Assembly (NCBI GenBank): GCA_900541685.1
Contig: UQKM01000002.1
Span: forward strand, 87,127-151,126
DNA length: 64,000 bases
DNA from: an uncultured Collinsella sp.
Lineage (GTDB): Bacteria; Actinomycetota; Coriobacteriia; Coriobacteriales; Coriobacteriaceae
Direction of reading: 5' to 3'
The position numbers were made by a program, and so were the translations under genes. Below, one piece after another: positions 42,092 to 49,138 of this stretch (position 1 is its first letter; every line of letters starts with the position of its first letter). The notes under the pieces were generated by a model. It made no database searches and was not told the DNA's origin. It saw only the letters and a list, made by a program, of their open reading frames with translations.

Positions 42092-42838
42092 CTAGAACAG
42101 GAAGCCGATGGCGATGAGGGCGATGCTGACGATGAGCACGGCGATGTCCAGGCCCTTGATGGGGTAGCGCTTGTACGAGCTGGCGCGTGTACGCAGATAG
42201 AAGCCGCGCTGTTCTGCCGCCAAGGCTGTGGCATCGGTCTTGCCCACGCTCGAGATGAGCAGTGGCACGCACAGTGGCAGCATGAGCTTAAGCTTCTTGA
42301 TGGGGTTCTTGGTGTCGTACTCGACGCCGCGTGCGGTCTGCGCTTCCATGATGGCGTTCATCTCCTGACCAAACACCGGCACAAAGCGTAGCGCCGTGGT
42401 AAAGGTGAAGGCATAGCGATACGGCACGTGCAGCACCTCGACGCAGGCGTTGGCAAGGTCGTTGAGCTTGGTCACCATGAGCATGAGGATGAGTGGTAAC
42501 GCCACGCCCAGCAGGCGCAGGCAGGCCTTCGATCCCGTGATGAGGCCCGTGTCGGTGATAAAGCCCCACACCACGTTGCCATCGCGCATAAAGGCTAGCT
42601 GGAGCACCAGCATGATAAGCGCGAGCGGAATCAGCAACTTGAGCAACGAGAACAGACGGTCGACGACGCCGGCATAGGCACCCAGCGCAAGGGTGAGTGC
42701 CAAAAAGCCCAGCAGCGCCACGTAGGTGTCGGACAAGAAGATGCCGACGATGATGGCGGCGGCGAGGCCCAGTTTGACGACGGGGTTCAAACGATGCAGT
42801 AGCGTATCGCCCGGCATGTAGTCGATGACGTTAACCAC
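42092..42838 (-). CDS. ecfT: ECF transporter transmembrane component EcfT
   Basis: 248 aa from GTG 42838, which overlaps the end of the ATPase gene and has AAGGAG nine bases upstream. A longer start at 42871 is less likely. Hydrophobic segments are frequent (LGLAAAIIVGIFLSDTYVAL, LLIPLALIMLVLQLAFM). The cytoplasmic coupling helices carry Ala-Arg-Gly motifs, seen here as EAQTARGVEYD and LAAEQRGFYLR. EcfT links the ATPases to a substrate-binding S component. The probable partner is the S component at 44795. Confidence 0.9.
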   Translation of the reverse strand: MVNVIDYMPGDTLLHRLNPVVKLGLAAAIIVGIFLSDTYVALLGFLALTLALGAYAGVVDRLFSLLKLLIPLALIMLVLQLAFMRDGNVVWGFITDTGLITGSKACLRLLGVALPLILMLMVTKLNDLANACVEVLHVPYRYAFTFTTALRFVPVFGQEMNAIMEAQTARGVEYDTKNPIKKLKLMLPLCVPLLISSVGKTDATALAAEQRGFYLRTRASSYKRYPIKGLDIAVLIVSIALIAIGFLF

Positions 42839-44582
42839 GGTGGACCATCTCCTTGGTAATTCGAACGACATCGGTGACCTCGCTCACCTGCGCAAAAGCG
42901 GGCGAGACGGAAGGTGCCAGACGGCGCGAGAGTTCAATAACCTGGGGAGGCTCCACGTAGGCACGCCGCATGAGATCGATGTTCGAGAATAGCTCGTGCG
43001 TGCGGCCGCGGTCGAGGATACGACCGTCGGCCATTACTACGATACGCTCGGCAAAGTCGGAAACGACTTCCATGTCGTGACAGACCATAATCACGGCGCA
43101 GCCGCGCTCGGCCATGGTGCGCACCGTTTCCATGACGGTCATGCACTCGCGGTAATCAAGGCCGCTCGTGGGCTCGTCGAGCACGACGATCTTGGGCTCA
43201 ACAACTACGACGGAGGCAAGCGCCACCATTTGTCGCTGGCCGCGCGAAAGCGAGAAAGGTGCCTCATCGGCAGGCAGGCCAAAGCGGTCGATAACGAGTC
43301 GAGCGCGACGCAGAGCCTCGGCACGGTCGATGCCGGCAAGCTCCAGGCCAAAAGCGACCTCGTCGAGTACGGTATCCTTGCAGATCTGGCGGTCGGGGTT
43401 TTGGAAGAGGGTTGCGACTTCGCGGGCGATGCGGCTCGTGGGAACGGCTGCGGTGTCCAGCCCCGTAACGCGCACGCTGCCCGAGGCGGGCTTAAGCAGG
43501 CCTGTGAGCAGCTTGGTGAGCGTGGTCTTGCCGGCACCGTTCTGGCCGACGATGCCCACGAGCTCGCCGGGATAGAGGGTCAGGTTGAGGTCGTGTACGG
43601 CGGCGCCGCCATTGGGATAGGCAAACTCAACGTGATCGAAGGTGAGCACGGGCTCGGCGTCCTTGGCGTGCGGGCGCAACGACGGTGCATGCGGGGAGCC
43701 GGCGGGCGCCTGGGCTTCGCTGGCCGCGTGTGCGGGGTCGACAATGCCCGAAATCAGGCGCTCGGCCTCATCGACATCCAAGCAAGGGGTACCGCTTACC
43801 AGGCCATCGGCCTCGAGGCTATTGAAGATACGCGTGACGCGAGGGCAGTCGACGCCGATGGCACGGAGCTCATCGGTATGCGCGAAGACCTCGTGTGGTT
43901 CGCCCTGCAGCGCGATTTCGCCATGGTTGAGCACGAGCACGCGGTTGCAGTACTCCGAGAGCAGGGCGACCTTTTGCTCAACGACGACGATGGTGATTCC
44001 AAGTGTGCGGTTTGCCTCACGCAGCGTCTCGAAGACCAACGTGGAGCTGGCGGGGTCGAGTGCCGCGGTGGGCTCGTCGAGAACCAAGACGCGCGGACGC
44101 ATGGCGAGGATGGCGGCGATGGCTACCTTTTGCTTCTGTCCGCCCGAAAGGGTGGCGATCTCGCGGTCGCGCAGGTCGCTGATGCCGACGGTCTCGAGCG
44201 TTTCGCTCACGCGCTGCTCGATCTGGTCGTGGGGAACGCCAAAGTTCTCGAGGCCAAAGAGCATCTCGTCCTCGACGACCGAGGCGACCATCTGCGTGTC
44301 GATATCCTGCAGCACGCTGCCGACGATTTGCGACACGTCGGTGAGCGAGGCTTCGCAGGTGTCGTGGCCGTCAACCATGACGGACCCAAAGAACGTGCCG
44401 GTGTAGTGGTGGGGCACGGCACCCGACAGGCAGGCGGCAAGCGTGGACTTGCCGGCGCCCGAGGGCCCGATGATGCCGATGAAATCTCCCTTGTTCACGC
44501 TGAGTGAGATGTGGCTGAGCGCCTGCTCGGTCTGCGTGCCATAGGAGAACGAGACATCGTCGACGTTGATGATCGTTTCCAT
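42831..44582 (-). CDS. ecfA: ECF transporter ATPase, two ABC domains fused (EcfA1-EcfA2)
   Basis: 583 aa; GAAAGG precedes ATG 44582. Domain 1 has Walker A GPSGAGKST, signature LSGGQKQKVAIA and Walker B VLVLDEPTAALDP. Domain 2, after an alanine/proline-rich linker near 300, has GQNGAGKTT, LSRGQRQMVALA (Ser-Arg instead of Ser-Gly in the signature) and IVVLDEPTSGLDY. It supplies ATP-driven force to the ECF importer. The overlap with ecfT indicates coupled translation. Confidence 0.93.
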   Translation of the reverse strand: METIINVDDVSFSYGTQTEQALSHISLSVNKGDFIGIIGPSGAGKSTLAACLSGAVPHHYTGTFFGSVMVDGHDTCEASLTDVSQIVGSVLQDIDTQMVASVVEDEMLFGLENFGVPHDQIEQRVSETLETVGISDLRDREIATLSGGQKQKVAIAAILAMRPRVLVLDEPTAALDPASSTLVFETLREANRTLGITIVVVEQKVALLSEYCNRVLVLNHGEIALQGEPHEVFAHTDELRAIGVDCPRVTRIFNSLEADGLVSGTPCLDVDEAERLISGIVDPAHAASEAQAPAGSPHAPSLRPHAKDAEPVLTFDHVEFAYPNGGAAVHDLNLTLYPGELVGIVGQNGAGKTTLTKLLTGLLKPASGSVRVTGLDTAAVPTSRIAREVATLFQNPDRQICKDTVLDEVAFGLELAGIDRAEALRRARLVIDRFGLPADEAPFSLSRGQRQMVALASVVVVEPKIVVLDEPTSGLDYRECMTVMETVRTMAERGCAVIMVCHDMEVVSDFAERIVVMADGRILDRGRTHELFSNIDLMRRAYVEPPQVIELSRRLAPSVSPAFAQVSEVTDVVRITKEMVHRG

Positions 44583-44602
44583 GGATACCTTTCATAGTCA
44601 TC

Positions 44603-44642
44603 GGGGACGTTCTTTAATGACTAGTCGTTTAAGAACGTCCCC
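44603..44642. repeat. inverted repeat upstream of ecfA
   Basis: GGGGACGTTCTT (44603-44614) and AAGAACGTCCCC (44631-44642) are perfect complements with a 16-nt loop, 21 nt before the ecfA start. It may be a regulatory hairpin in the ecfS-ecfA gap. No T-run follows. Confidence 0.6.
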
Positions 44643-44688
44643 AAGAGCTAGTTGTTTGGGACAGTCTTTGTTGGTGGAGTGCGGAGAC

Positions 44689-44787
44689 GGCTTTACGAGG
44701 GGCCCCAGGTTGGCGCGAAAGAGGAGCGAAGCGTACTTGGGTACGCGAGCGACGAATGAACGCCAAGATGGGGTGGCTCGTAAAGCC
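44689..44787 (+). repeat. dispersed structured repeat, copy 3 (divergent flanks, shared core)
   Basis: Nested stems: GGCTTTACGAG/CTCGTAAAGCC, CCCCA/TGGGG, TTGGCG/CGCCAA and the apical GCGTAC/GTACGC. Between the stems lie GAAAGAGGAGCGAA and GAGCGACGAATGAACG, matching the core of copies 1 and 2, while the outer stems have different sequence. It lies directly downstream of the S component gene, so it can act as a processing site or terminator within the ECF operon. Confidence 0.8.
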
Positions 44788-44794
44788 GAGTGGG

Positions 44795-45367
44795 TTAATT
44801 GAGCCTAAGGGCCTTCTGGATGGGCAAGTAGAGGGCGCCGACCAGAATGGCGTTAAAGACGGCGGTCATGGCGACGACGGGCAACATGGCGGCGGCGAGC
44901 TCGCCGACCACGCCGAGCATGGCCATCTTGATGACCATGAAGATGACGCCGGAGACAAAGGTGGTCACGAAGGTCGCGACGATGGCGACGGCAGGCTTGG
45001 CCTGACCGTTCTTGCCGGCGGCGTTGACGATGCCGGCCATGAGCATGGCGGCGATGCCCTCGGCGGCAAAATCGACGAACGGCGAAGTGGTGGTGATCTG
45101 GATCACGGCAGCCGAGATGAGGCCAATGACGAGCGCCTGGCCGATGTTGGGGCGAACGACCAGGATGGTGAGGCAGAAGGCCGAGATGATGAACTCGGGG
45201 CTGATCATGCCGCCCGAGATGCCCGAGATTGCCTTGCCGACGGTGAAGTTGAGGATGAAGCCGGCGGCGAGCAGGATGGCGAGCAGGACGAGGGCGCGGA
45301 CATCGAGTTTGCCGCGATCGGCGGTATGGACGGTGCGGGGCTGGGTGGCGGTGGTGTTCTGAGACAT
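44795..45367 (-). CDS. ECF transporter S component, probable tryptophan uptake
   Basis: 190 aa; AAAGGA precedes ATG 45367. After a 25-residue soluble N terminus there are about six membrane helices (ALVLLAILLAAGFILNFTVG, PAVAIVATFVTTFVSGVIFM, VVAMTAVFNAILVGALYLPI), the fold of substrate-binding S subunits. The family does not by itself give a substrate. The leader upstream encodes a peptide with three Trp codons before terminator-like hairpins, which argues for tryptophan or an indole precursor. It is followed by ecfA and ecfT. Confidence 0.8.
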   Translation of the reverse strand: MSQNTTATQPRTVHTADRGKLDVRALVLLAILLAAGFILNFTVGKAISGISGGMISPEFIISAFCLTILVVRPNIGQALVIGLISAAVIQITTTSPFVDFAAEGIAAMLMAGIVNAAGKNGQAKPAVAIVATFVTTFVSGVIFMVIKMAMLGVVGELAAAMLPVVAMTAVFNAILVGALYLPIQKALRLN

Positions 45368-45444
45368 GGTGAAAATCCTTTCGGAAGGGGATTGCAAGAG
45401 AAAAGCGGAGGCGCGTGATGCGAATGCGATCGGGCTCGAGATAG

Positions 45445-45475
45445 AAAAAGGCCCCCGGTCGAAACCGGAGGCCTT
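45445..45475 (-). terminator. attenuator terminator of the ECF leader
   Basis: On the - strand GGCCTCCGGT pairs with ACCGGGGGCC around TTCG, followed by five T (45445-45449). It lies between the Trp-rich leader peptide and the S component gene. Its right arm (TCGACCG) can instead pair with CGGTCGA inside the leader peptide codons. Confidence 0.85.
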
Positions 45476-45492
45476 CCAATCACCTAGAGCGC

Positions 45493-45518
45493 AAAAACAG
45501 GCGTGAGGGACTCACTGT
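45493..45518 (-). terminator. first leader hairpin (possible pause or terminator)
   Basis: On the - strand ACAGTGAG pairs with CTCAC and CTGT, followed by TTTTT. It begins at the leader peptide stop codon. It may pause polymerase, or end transcripts when translation is complete. Confidence 0.55.
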
Positions 45519-45580
45519 CGACCGATCGTATTCGCATCACGCCACCACCAGTTGTTGAGAGATTTCATCGTGTTCTTCAT
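45512..45580 (-). CDS. Trp-rich leader peptide of the ECF transporter operon
   Basis: 22 codons starting at ATG 45580 behind GAAAGGAG. It contains Asn-Asn-Trp-Trp-Trp-Arg in its middle (Trp codons at 45542-45550) and ends with TGA at 45512-45514. Such runs mark ribosome-mediated attenuators: stalling at Trp codons when charged tRNA-Trp is low changes folding of the following RNA. Similar WWW leaders precede trp operons in actinobacteria. Codons after the Trp run form one arm of a 21-nt inverted repeat that encloses both hairpins. Confidence 0.85.
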   Translation of the reverse strand: MKNTMKSLNNWWWRDANTIGRQ

Positions 45581-45638
45581 GTTGGTGGCTCCTTTCGTGA
45601 TGCCGTGGCGCGGTCGCACCTAGTTGCTGTTGCGCTGC

Positions 45639-45647
45639 ACTATAGCA
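45639..45647 (-). promoter_or_regulatory. extended -10 promoter of the ECF leader
   Basis: On the - strand TGCTATAGT is an extended -10 box, about 59 nt before the leader peptide start. No good -35 hexamer is visible at 17 nt. Confidence 0.5.
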
Positions 45648-45666
45648 CAGCGAAGTGTGTGCGGGG

Positions 45667-45687
45667 AAATCTTTTTTAAAAAGATTT
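45667..45687. repeat. perfect T/A palindrome
   Basis: AAATCTTTTT and AAAAAGATTT are exact complements with no real loop, in the gap between the dipeptidase terminator and the ECF promoter. It could be an operator for a regulator of the ECF leader, or simply a cruciform. Confidence 0.5.
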
Positions 45688-45724
45688 CAGGCGGGTTTCC
45701 CGTCGGTCAAAAGAGCGGGCTAAG

Positions 45725-45760
45725 CGGGCGAGGCTGCCATTGCTGCCTTGCCCGCTCAGC
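45725..45760 (-). terminator. terminator of the C69 dipeptidase gene
   Basis: On the - strand GAGCGGGC pairs with GCCCGCTT, with GGC/GCC pairs inside, followed by AGCCCGCTCTTTTG. It lies just after the dipeptidase stop at 45768. Confidence 0.6.
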
Positions 45761-45767
45761 TAAGACG

Positions 45768-47714
45768 TTACTCCTTATTGCGACGGTAGAGGAAGTAACC
45801 GCCCGCGGAGATGACGGCAACGCCAGCGATGGCGAATGCAGCCACCACGCGGCCATCAAAACGATCACCGGTGGTGGGCAGGCCGCCCTTGGTGTTCGTT
45901 TTGTTGGTGGTTACTGTGGTCGTGGTGTCCGACTTGCCAGGTTTCTCGGGCTTGGTGGTGGGCTGCTCGGGCTTAGCGGGCTGCTCGGGGGTGCCGGGCT
46001 GCTCGGGGGTGCCGGGCTGCTCGGGGGTGCCGGGCTGATCCGGGGTGACCGGATCGGTGGCAAGAGCATCCTTGGCGTAAGTGATGGACACCTTGAGGCC
46101 GTTGGTCTCGGTGTTCAGGTCGCTCGGGGTGAAGGGCTTGCTGAAGTCCTCAGCCTTCAGATAAGCGCGCATCTCCTGAAGCAGGGCCTTGCACTTGACA
46201 TAGGTGTTCTTGGTGGCAGCGTTGCCGGCCTTGTTGGCCAGGGCGGTGCGGCCCTCAGTGGTGGTCTCGGCGAGCATGGCCTTGTCGACCTCGAGGTTCT
46301 GCTCGATGAGCTCGTTCTGGAGAGCGTCGAGGTAGGCGCGAACGCCGGTGCCGAGCTGCTCACGGTGCTCGAAGCACAGGGAGCTGATGTCCATGAGGAC
46401 ATAGTTGATGGAGTTCTCGGGCTCCTCGTTGTTCACGATGTCCTCCTCTTCGCAGTGATCGAAGGAGACGGTCTGGTCGCTGTAGTACGGGCTAACCTCG
46501 GTGAGCAGTGCGGAGTAGTAGGGGATGGCGACGGAGTAGGCGGCGCGGGAGAGCATCTCCCACTGGATGGTCGCGATCTCGGGGTCCATGCCCTGACGGA
46601 TCTGGAAGAGATTGACCTCGGTGTTGGTCTCGGTACCAATGGCGTAGGCGCCGTCGGTGTTGGCGTTGAGGCCCGGGACCTTCTCGCCGCGGTTGCCAAA
46701 CGCGCGGATCATCTCAAAGGTGTTCCAGTCGGACTTGCCGGGCTGGAAGAACAGCGGCTGCGCCTTGCTAACCAGGGCGCCGGTCGTGGCACGAGCATCT
46801 TCGCGCTCGTCCTTGACGATCTCGTAGTCGGTGCCCTCGGTGAGCGGCACACCGAAGTAGGCGCGACCCTGGACATAACGGGCCCAAGAATGCATGGCCT
46901 TTTCGCTAATTGCCTCGCCGTAGGTCTGGGCAACGTCAAATTGACCGTCATCGAAGTACTTGGCGAAGCCATTCTCCTTAGGCATGGACTCGATGGTCGC
47001 AGAGTGGAGACAGTTCGCGGTGTCGGTGAGGTCAACCTTGTAGTTGAGGTTGCCGATGTTGGGGTTGAGCGAGGCGATATCGTCAGTGAGCCTCATGGCG
47101 ATCCACTGGTGGCCGGAAAGTGCGGCAAACAGCCAAGTCTCGTTGCTGTCGGCGATGATAATCTGATCGTTGCCGCAGGCGCCCTGCTCGTCGATGATCT
47201 TGCCGAGGAGCTCGACGCCCTCACGTGCATTGGCGCTTTCACCTAAGATAACGCTGCCGTAGCTGTACTCGCCAATACCGGTTTTGGTCAGGGGGTCTGC
47301 TGCCTCAGCATCAGCATTCATGCCGGTGGTCAGCGTTGCGGAGCAGGACACGCCCTTCTCATTGATGCCTGCCTCAGAGTAGGCATCATAGCGACCGTGC
47401 CACTGGGAGGGATGGTCGCGTACATAGGTGTAGCGATACGTGGTCTTGGTCGAGGTATACATGAATGCGGACTCGTCCGAGCCGTACGTATGCCCCGGGC
47501 CGTGAGAAGGCTCAATGCCAAAGTGCTTGAGGTAGCGCTTATCGAAGTCCTCGGCGCGGCCATAGTACGTGTCACCGTCGGCCGTCAGCTTGTTGCCCAT
47601 GTACATCTGCGTGCAGGCGAGCGCAGAGGTCGGCATGGACATGATGGTTGCAGCTCCAAATGCAAGGCCTATGCCAAGCTTCTTGAGCGCGTTGACGGGA
47701 TGAGTTTTACTCAT
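45768..47714 (-). CDS. cell-wall-anchored C69 (U34) family dipeptidase
   Basis: 648 aa. A Sec signal peptide ends ...PTSALA before the Cys of CTQMYMG, which becomes the N-terminal nucleophile of this Ntn-hydrolase family. The catalytic domain covers about 34-530 (GRAEDFDKRYLKHFGIEPSH, SYSEAG-type region YSEAGINEKGVSCSATLTTG). Then come PEQPGT repeats and a sortase signal LPTTG, a hydrophobic helix and the RRNKE tail. It would hydrolyse dipeptides outside the cell while fixed to the peptidoglycan. Long for the family because of the wall-spanning tail. Confidence 0.92.
   Translation of the reverse strand: MSKTHPVNALKKLGIGLAFGAATIMSMPTSALACTQMYMGNKLTADGDTYYGRAEDFDKRYLKHFGIEPSHGPGHTYGSDESAFMYTSTKTTYRYTYVRDHPSQWHGRYDAYSEAGINEKGVSCSATLTTGMNADAEAADPLTKTGIGEYSYGSVILGESANAREGVELLGKIIDEQGACGNDQIIIADSNETWLFAALSGHQWIAMRLTDDIASLNPNIGNLNYKVDLTDTANCLHSATIESMPKENGFAKYFDDGQFDVAQTYGEAISEKAMHSWARYVQGRAYFGVPLTEGTDYEIVKDEREDARATTGALVSKAQPLFFQPGKSDWNTFEMIRAFGNRGEKVPGLNANTDGAYAIGTETNTEVNLFQIRQGMDPEIATIQWEMLSRAAYSVAIPYYSALLTEVSPYYSDQTVSFDHCEEEDIVNNEEPENSINYVLMDISSLCFEHREQLGTGVRAYLDALQNELIEQNLEVDKAMLAETTTEGRTALANKAGNAATKNTYVKCKALLQEMRAYLKAEDFSKPFTPSDLNTETNGLKVSITYAKDALATDPVTPDQPGTPEQPGTPEQPGTPEQPAKPEQPTTKPEKPGKSDTTTTVTTNKTNTKGGLPTTGDRFDGRVVAAFAIAGVAVISAGGYFLYRRNKE
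45981..46034 (-). repeat. three perfect 18-bp tandem repeats in the dipeptidase gene
   Basis: CTGCTCGGGGGTGCCGGG occurs three times in a row and encodes the PEQPGT wall-spanning repeat. Copy number is likely to vary between strains by slippage. Confidence 0.95.
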
Positions 47715-48020
47715 ATTCCCTCCCTGCGTGCGAAAGCCCTCTGTCTCCAGAGGGCTTCAGCCAATAAAGACACCTCATTAGCGTAACGAACTGGAAACAA
47801 TATTCATCTATGAAAGAAACTTACTCGATAAGCGTGATGAAATATGCGATGAACGGTTAATCGTACTCAGTTTGTAGCTTTACTTTAATAAAGACGCCCT
47901 GTAATTACTGTAGCCGAATAAAGTAGCTGGGAATGCCCGAAATGAAAATCCCCCGCTGTTTGACGAATGCATAAACAGTGGGAGAGTCGATAACTGGATG
48001 AATATCATACCAATGTGGAT
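47715..48020. other. AT-rich gene-free stretch upstream of the dipeptidase
   Basis: About 300 nt, visibly richer in A/T than the genes around it. It holds the upstream control region of the dipeptidase gene. A - strand frame at 47905-48019 stays open and ends in ISGIPSYFIRLQ, but it has no start or ribosome site and may be a remnant. I see no RNA gene. Confidence 0.4.
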
Positions 48021-48113
48021 TTACTTCTTTCGGCGGTGAATCACGTTGATGGCGTAACCGACGAGCATGGCCAAGACGATGACAATAAAGCCGATCAGGG
48101 GATTGTCGTTCAT
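48021..48113 (-). CDS. 30-residue single-helix membrane microprotein
   Basis: ATG 48113 has GGAGG four bases upstream, 9 nt after the stop of the lipid kinase gene. The product is 30 aa: a short polar start, a hydrophobic helix (LIGFIVIVLAMLVGYAINVI) and a basic end HRRKK, giving an N-out or N-in single-pass protein. Too short for routine annotation. The coupled position suggests it acts with, or anchors, the lipid kinase. Confidence 0.65.
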   Translation of the reverse strand: MNDNPLIGFIVIVLAMLVGYAINVIHRRKK

Positions 48114-48122
48114 AGGGTCCTC

Positions 48123-49040
48123 CTATTTTCCGAGCGGGGAGAATTCGTCGACGATGAGGTCGAGGCATTGCGGAAGCGCGCGGGCTCCAAAGACGCCCGA
48201 ATTGCTGGAGATAATCTCGCCATCGAACTGCATGCCCAGTGACGGGGTGCAGGTGATCTTGGCTTCCTTGGTCTGGATGATCTTGAACTGTGGGCGCCCG
48301 AGTACCTTGCCGGCGGGGTCAAGCGCAGCGGTGATCACGGTAGGCAGCAGCTGCACGGTGCGCACGGGTTCGATGACCGCAATGTCGACCATGCCGTCGT
48401 TCATGCGGCAGTTGGGGAACAGGTTGATGTCGTTTTGGATGACCGAGGTGTTGCCGGCCATGCAGCAGATGCCATCGAGCTCCTCGACAATGCCGTCATG
48501 CTCGATGGTAAAGTGCGCCACCGTGGGGTTGGGCGTGGCGAGCGCGGAGAGGAAGTAGGCGATCTCGCCGATGTCGTTTTTGGTAGGGGCGGCCTTCATC
48601 ATGATCTCGGCGTCGAAGCCCGAGCCGGCGATGATGATAAAGCCGTGGCGCCTTTCGTTGCCGTTCTCGTCGAGCCAAAAGAGCTCGCCCATGTCCACTT
48701 TGACCGTGCGACCGGCACGGCAGGCCTTGGCAAGTGCCGCTGCCTCGGGGGCATTACCGATGTTGTTAAAGAACAGGCAGGCTGTGCCGGAGGGGAAGAC
48801 GAGCGTGGGGACGCCGCATCCGCGCATTTGGTCGAGTACGTTGGAGACGGTGCCGTCGCCGCCCGAAATCACCACGCGATCAAACTCGCGCACGTCTGCC
48901 ACGGCGTCTTCGGGTTCCATGCCATCGCCGATAAAACGCATCACGACCTCGTCGCCGCCCTGCGCGAGGGCGTGCGTGAATGCGTAGATTTCATCTGAGC
49001 TGGGGCCCGATGCCGGGTTGTGGATGATAAGGCAGCGCAT
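48123..49040 (-). CDS. diacylglycerol/lipid kinase family protein
   Basis: 305 aa. It has the DAGK/sphingosine kinase N-terminal pattern: CLIIHNPASGPSS at the start, then VVISGGDGTVSNVLDQM near 57 (the GGDGT ATP site) and LVFPSGTACLFFNNI near 78. A beta-sandwich C-terminal domain follows. YegS/DgkB-like enzymes phosphorylate diacylglycerol or related lipids at the membrane. It is followed by the 30-residue membrane microprotein. Confidence 0.9.
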   Translation of the reverse strand: MRCLIIHNPASGPSSDEIYAFTHALAQGGDEVVMRFIGDGMEPEDAVADVREFDRVVISGGDGTVSNVLDQMRGCGVPTLVFPSGTACLFFNNIGNAPEAAALAKACRAGRTVKVDMGELFWLDENGNERRHGFIIIAGSGFDAEIMMKAAPTKNDIGEIAYFLSALATPNPTVAHFTIEHDGIVEELDGICCMAGNTSVIQNDINLFPNCRMNDGMVDIAVIEPVRTVQLLPTVITAALDPAGKVLGRPQFKIIQTKEAKITCTPSLGMQFDGEIISSNSGVFGARALPQCLDLIVDEFSPLGK

Positions 49041-49138
49041 ACTTACGTTCCCGTTCTGTGACTAACCGAGTATAGTTGTAAGGCAATGCCGATATCCTAC
49101 CCGTGTTTTTCGGGCCTAACCTTATTCGATGGGTTGAT

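Larger units (their letters stand above)
45412..45542 (-). promoter_or_regulatory. long-range leader stem enclosing the attenuator hairpins
   Basis: GCGTGATGCGAATACGATCG (in the leader peptide, 45522-45542) is complementary at 20 of 21 positions to the segment at about 45412-45433, after the terminator. Pairing encloses both hairpins. A ribosome on the Trp codons would cover the start of the first arm. Confidence 0.6.

Noticed and set aside
42996..44507. 503-codon + strand frame opposite ecfA
   Set aside because: Antisense of a complete two-domain ABC ATPase; the translation is low-complexity with no family match.
45412..45580. T-box or Trp-binding riboswitch as explanation of the ECF leader
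   Set aside because: No T-box TGGNACC-type sequence or specifier loop is visible, whereas a translated Trp-Trp-Trp leader with a good ribosome site is.
45981..46034. Tandem repeats as a possible CRISPR array
   Set aside because: The 18-bp units have no spacers and encode the PEQPGT protein repeat.
45624..47246. 540-codon + strand frame opposite the C69 dipeptidase
   Set aside because: Antisense shadow; the Gly/Leu repeat in it is only the reverse of the PEQPGT coding repeat.
47905..48168. 87-codon - strand frame across the microprotein region
   Set aside because: Its first half overlaps the end of the lipid kinase gene and the 30-residue gene in another frame. Only the last 38 codons look protein-like, and they have no start.
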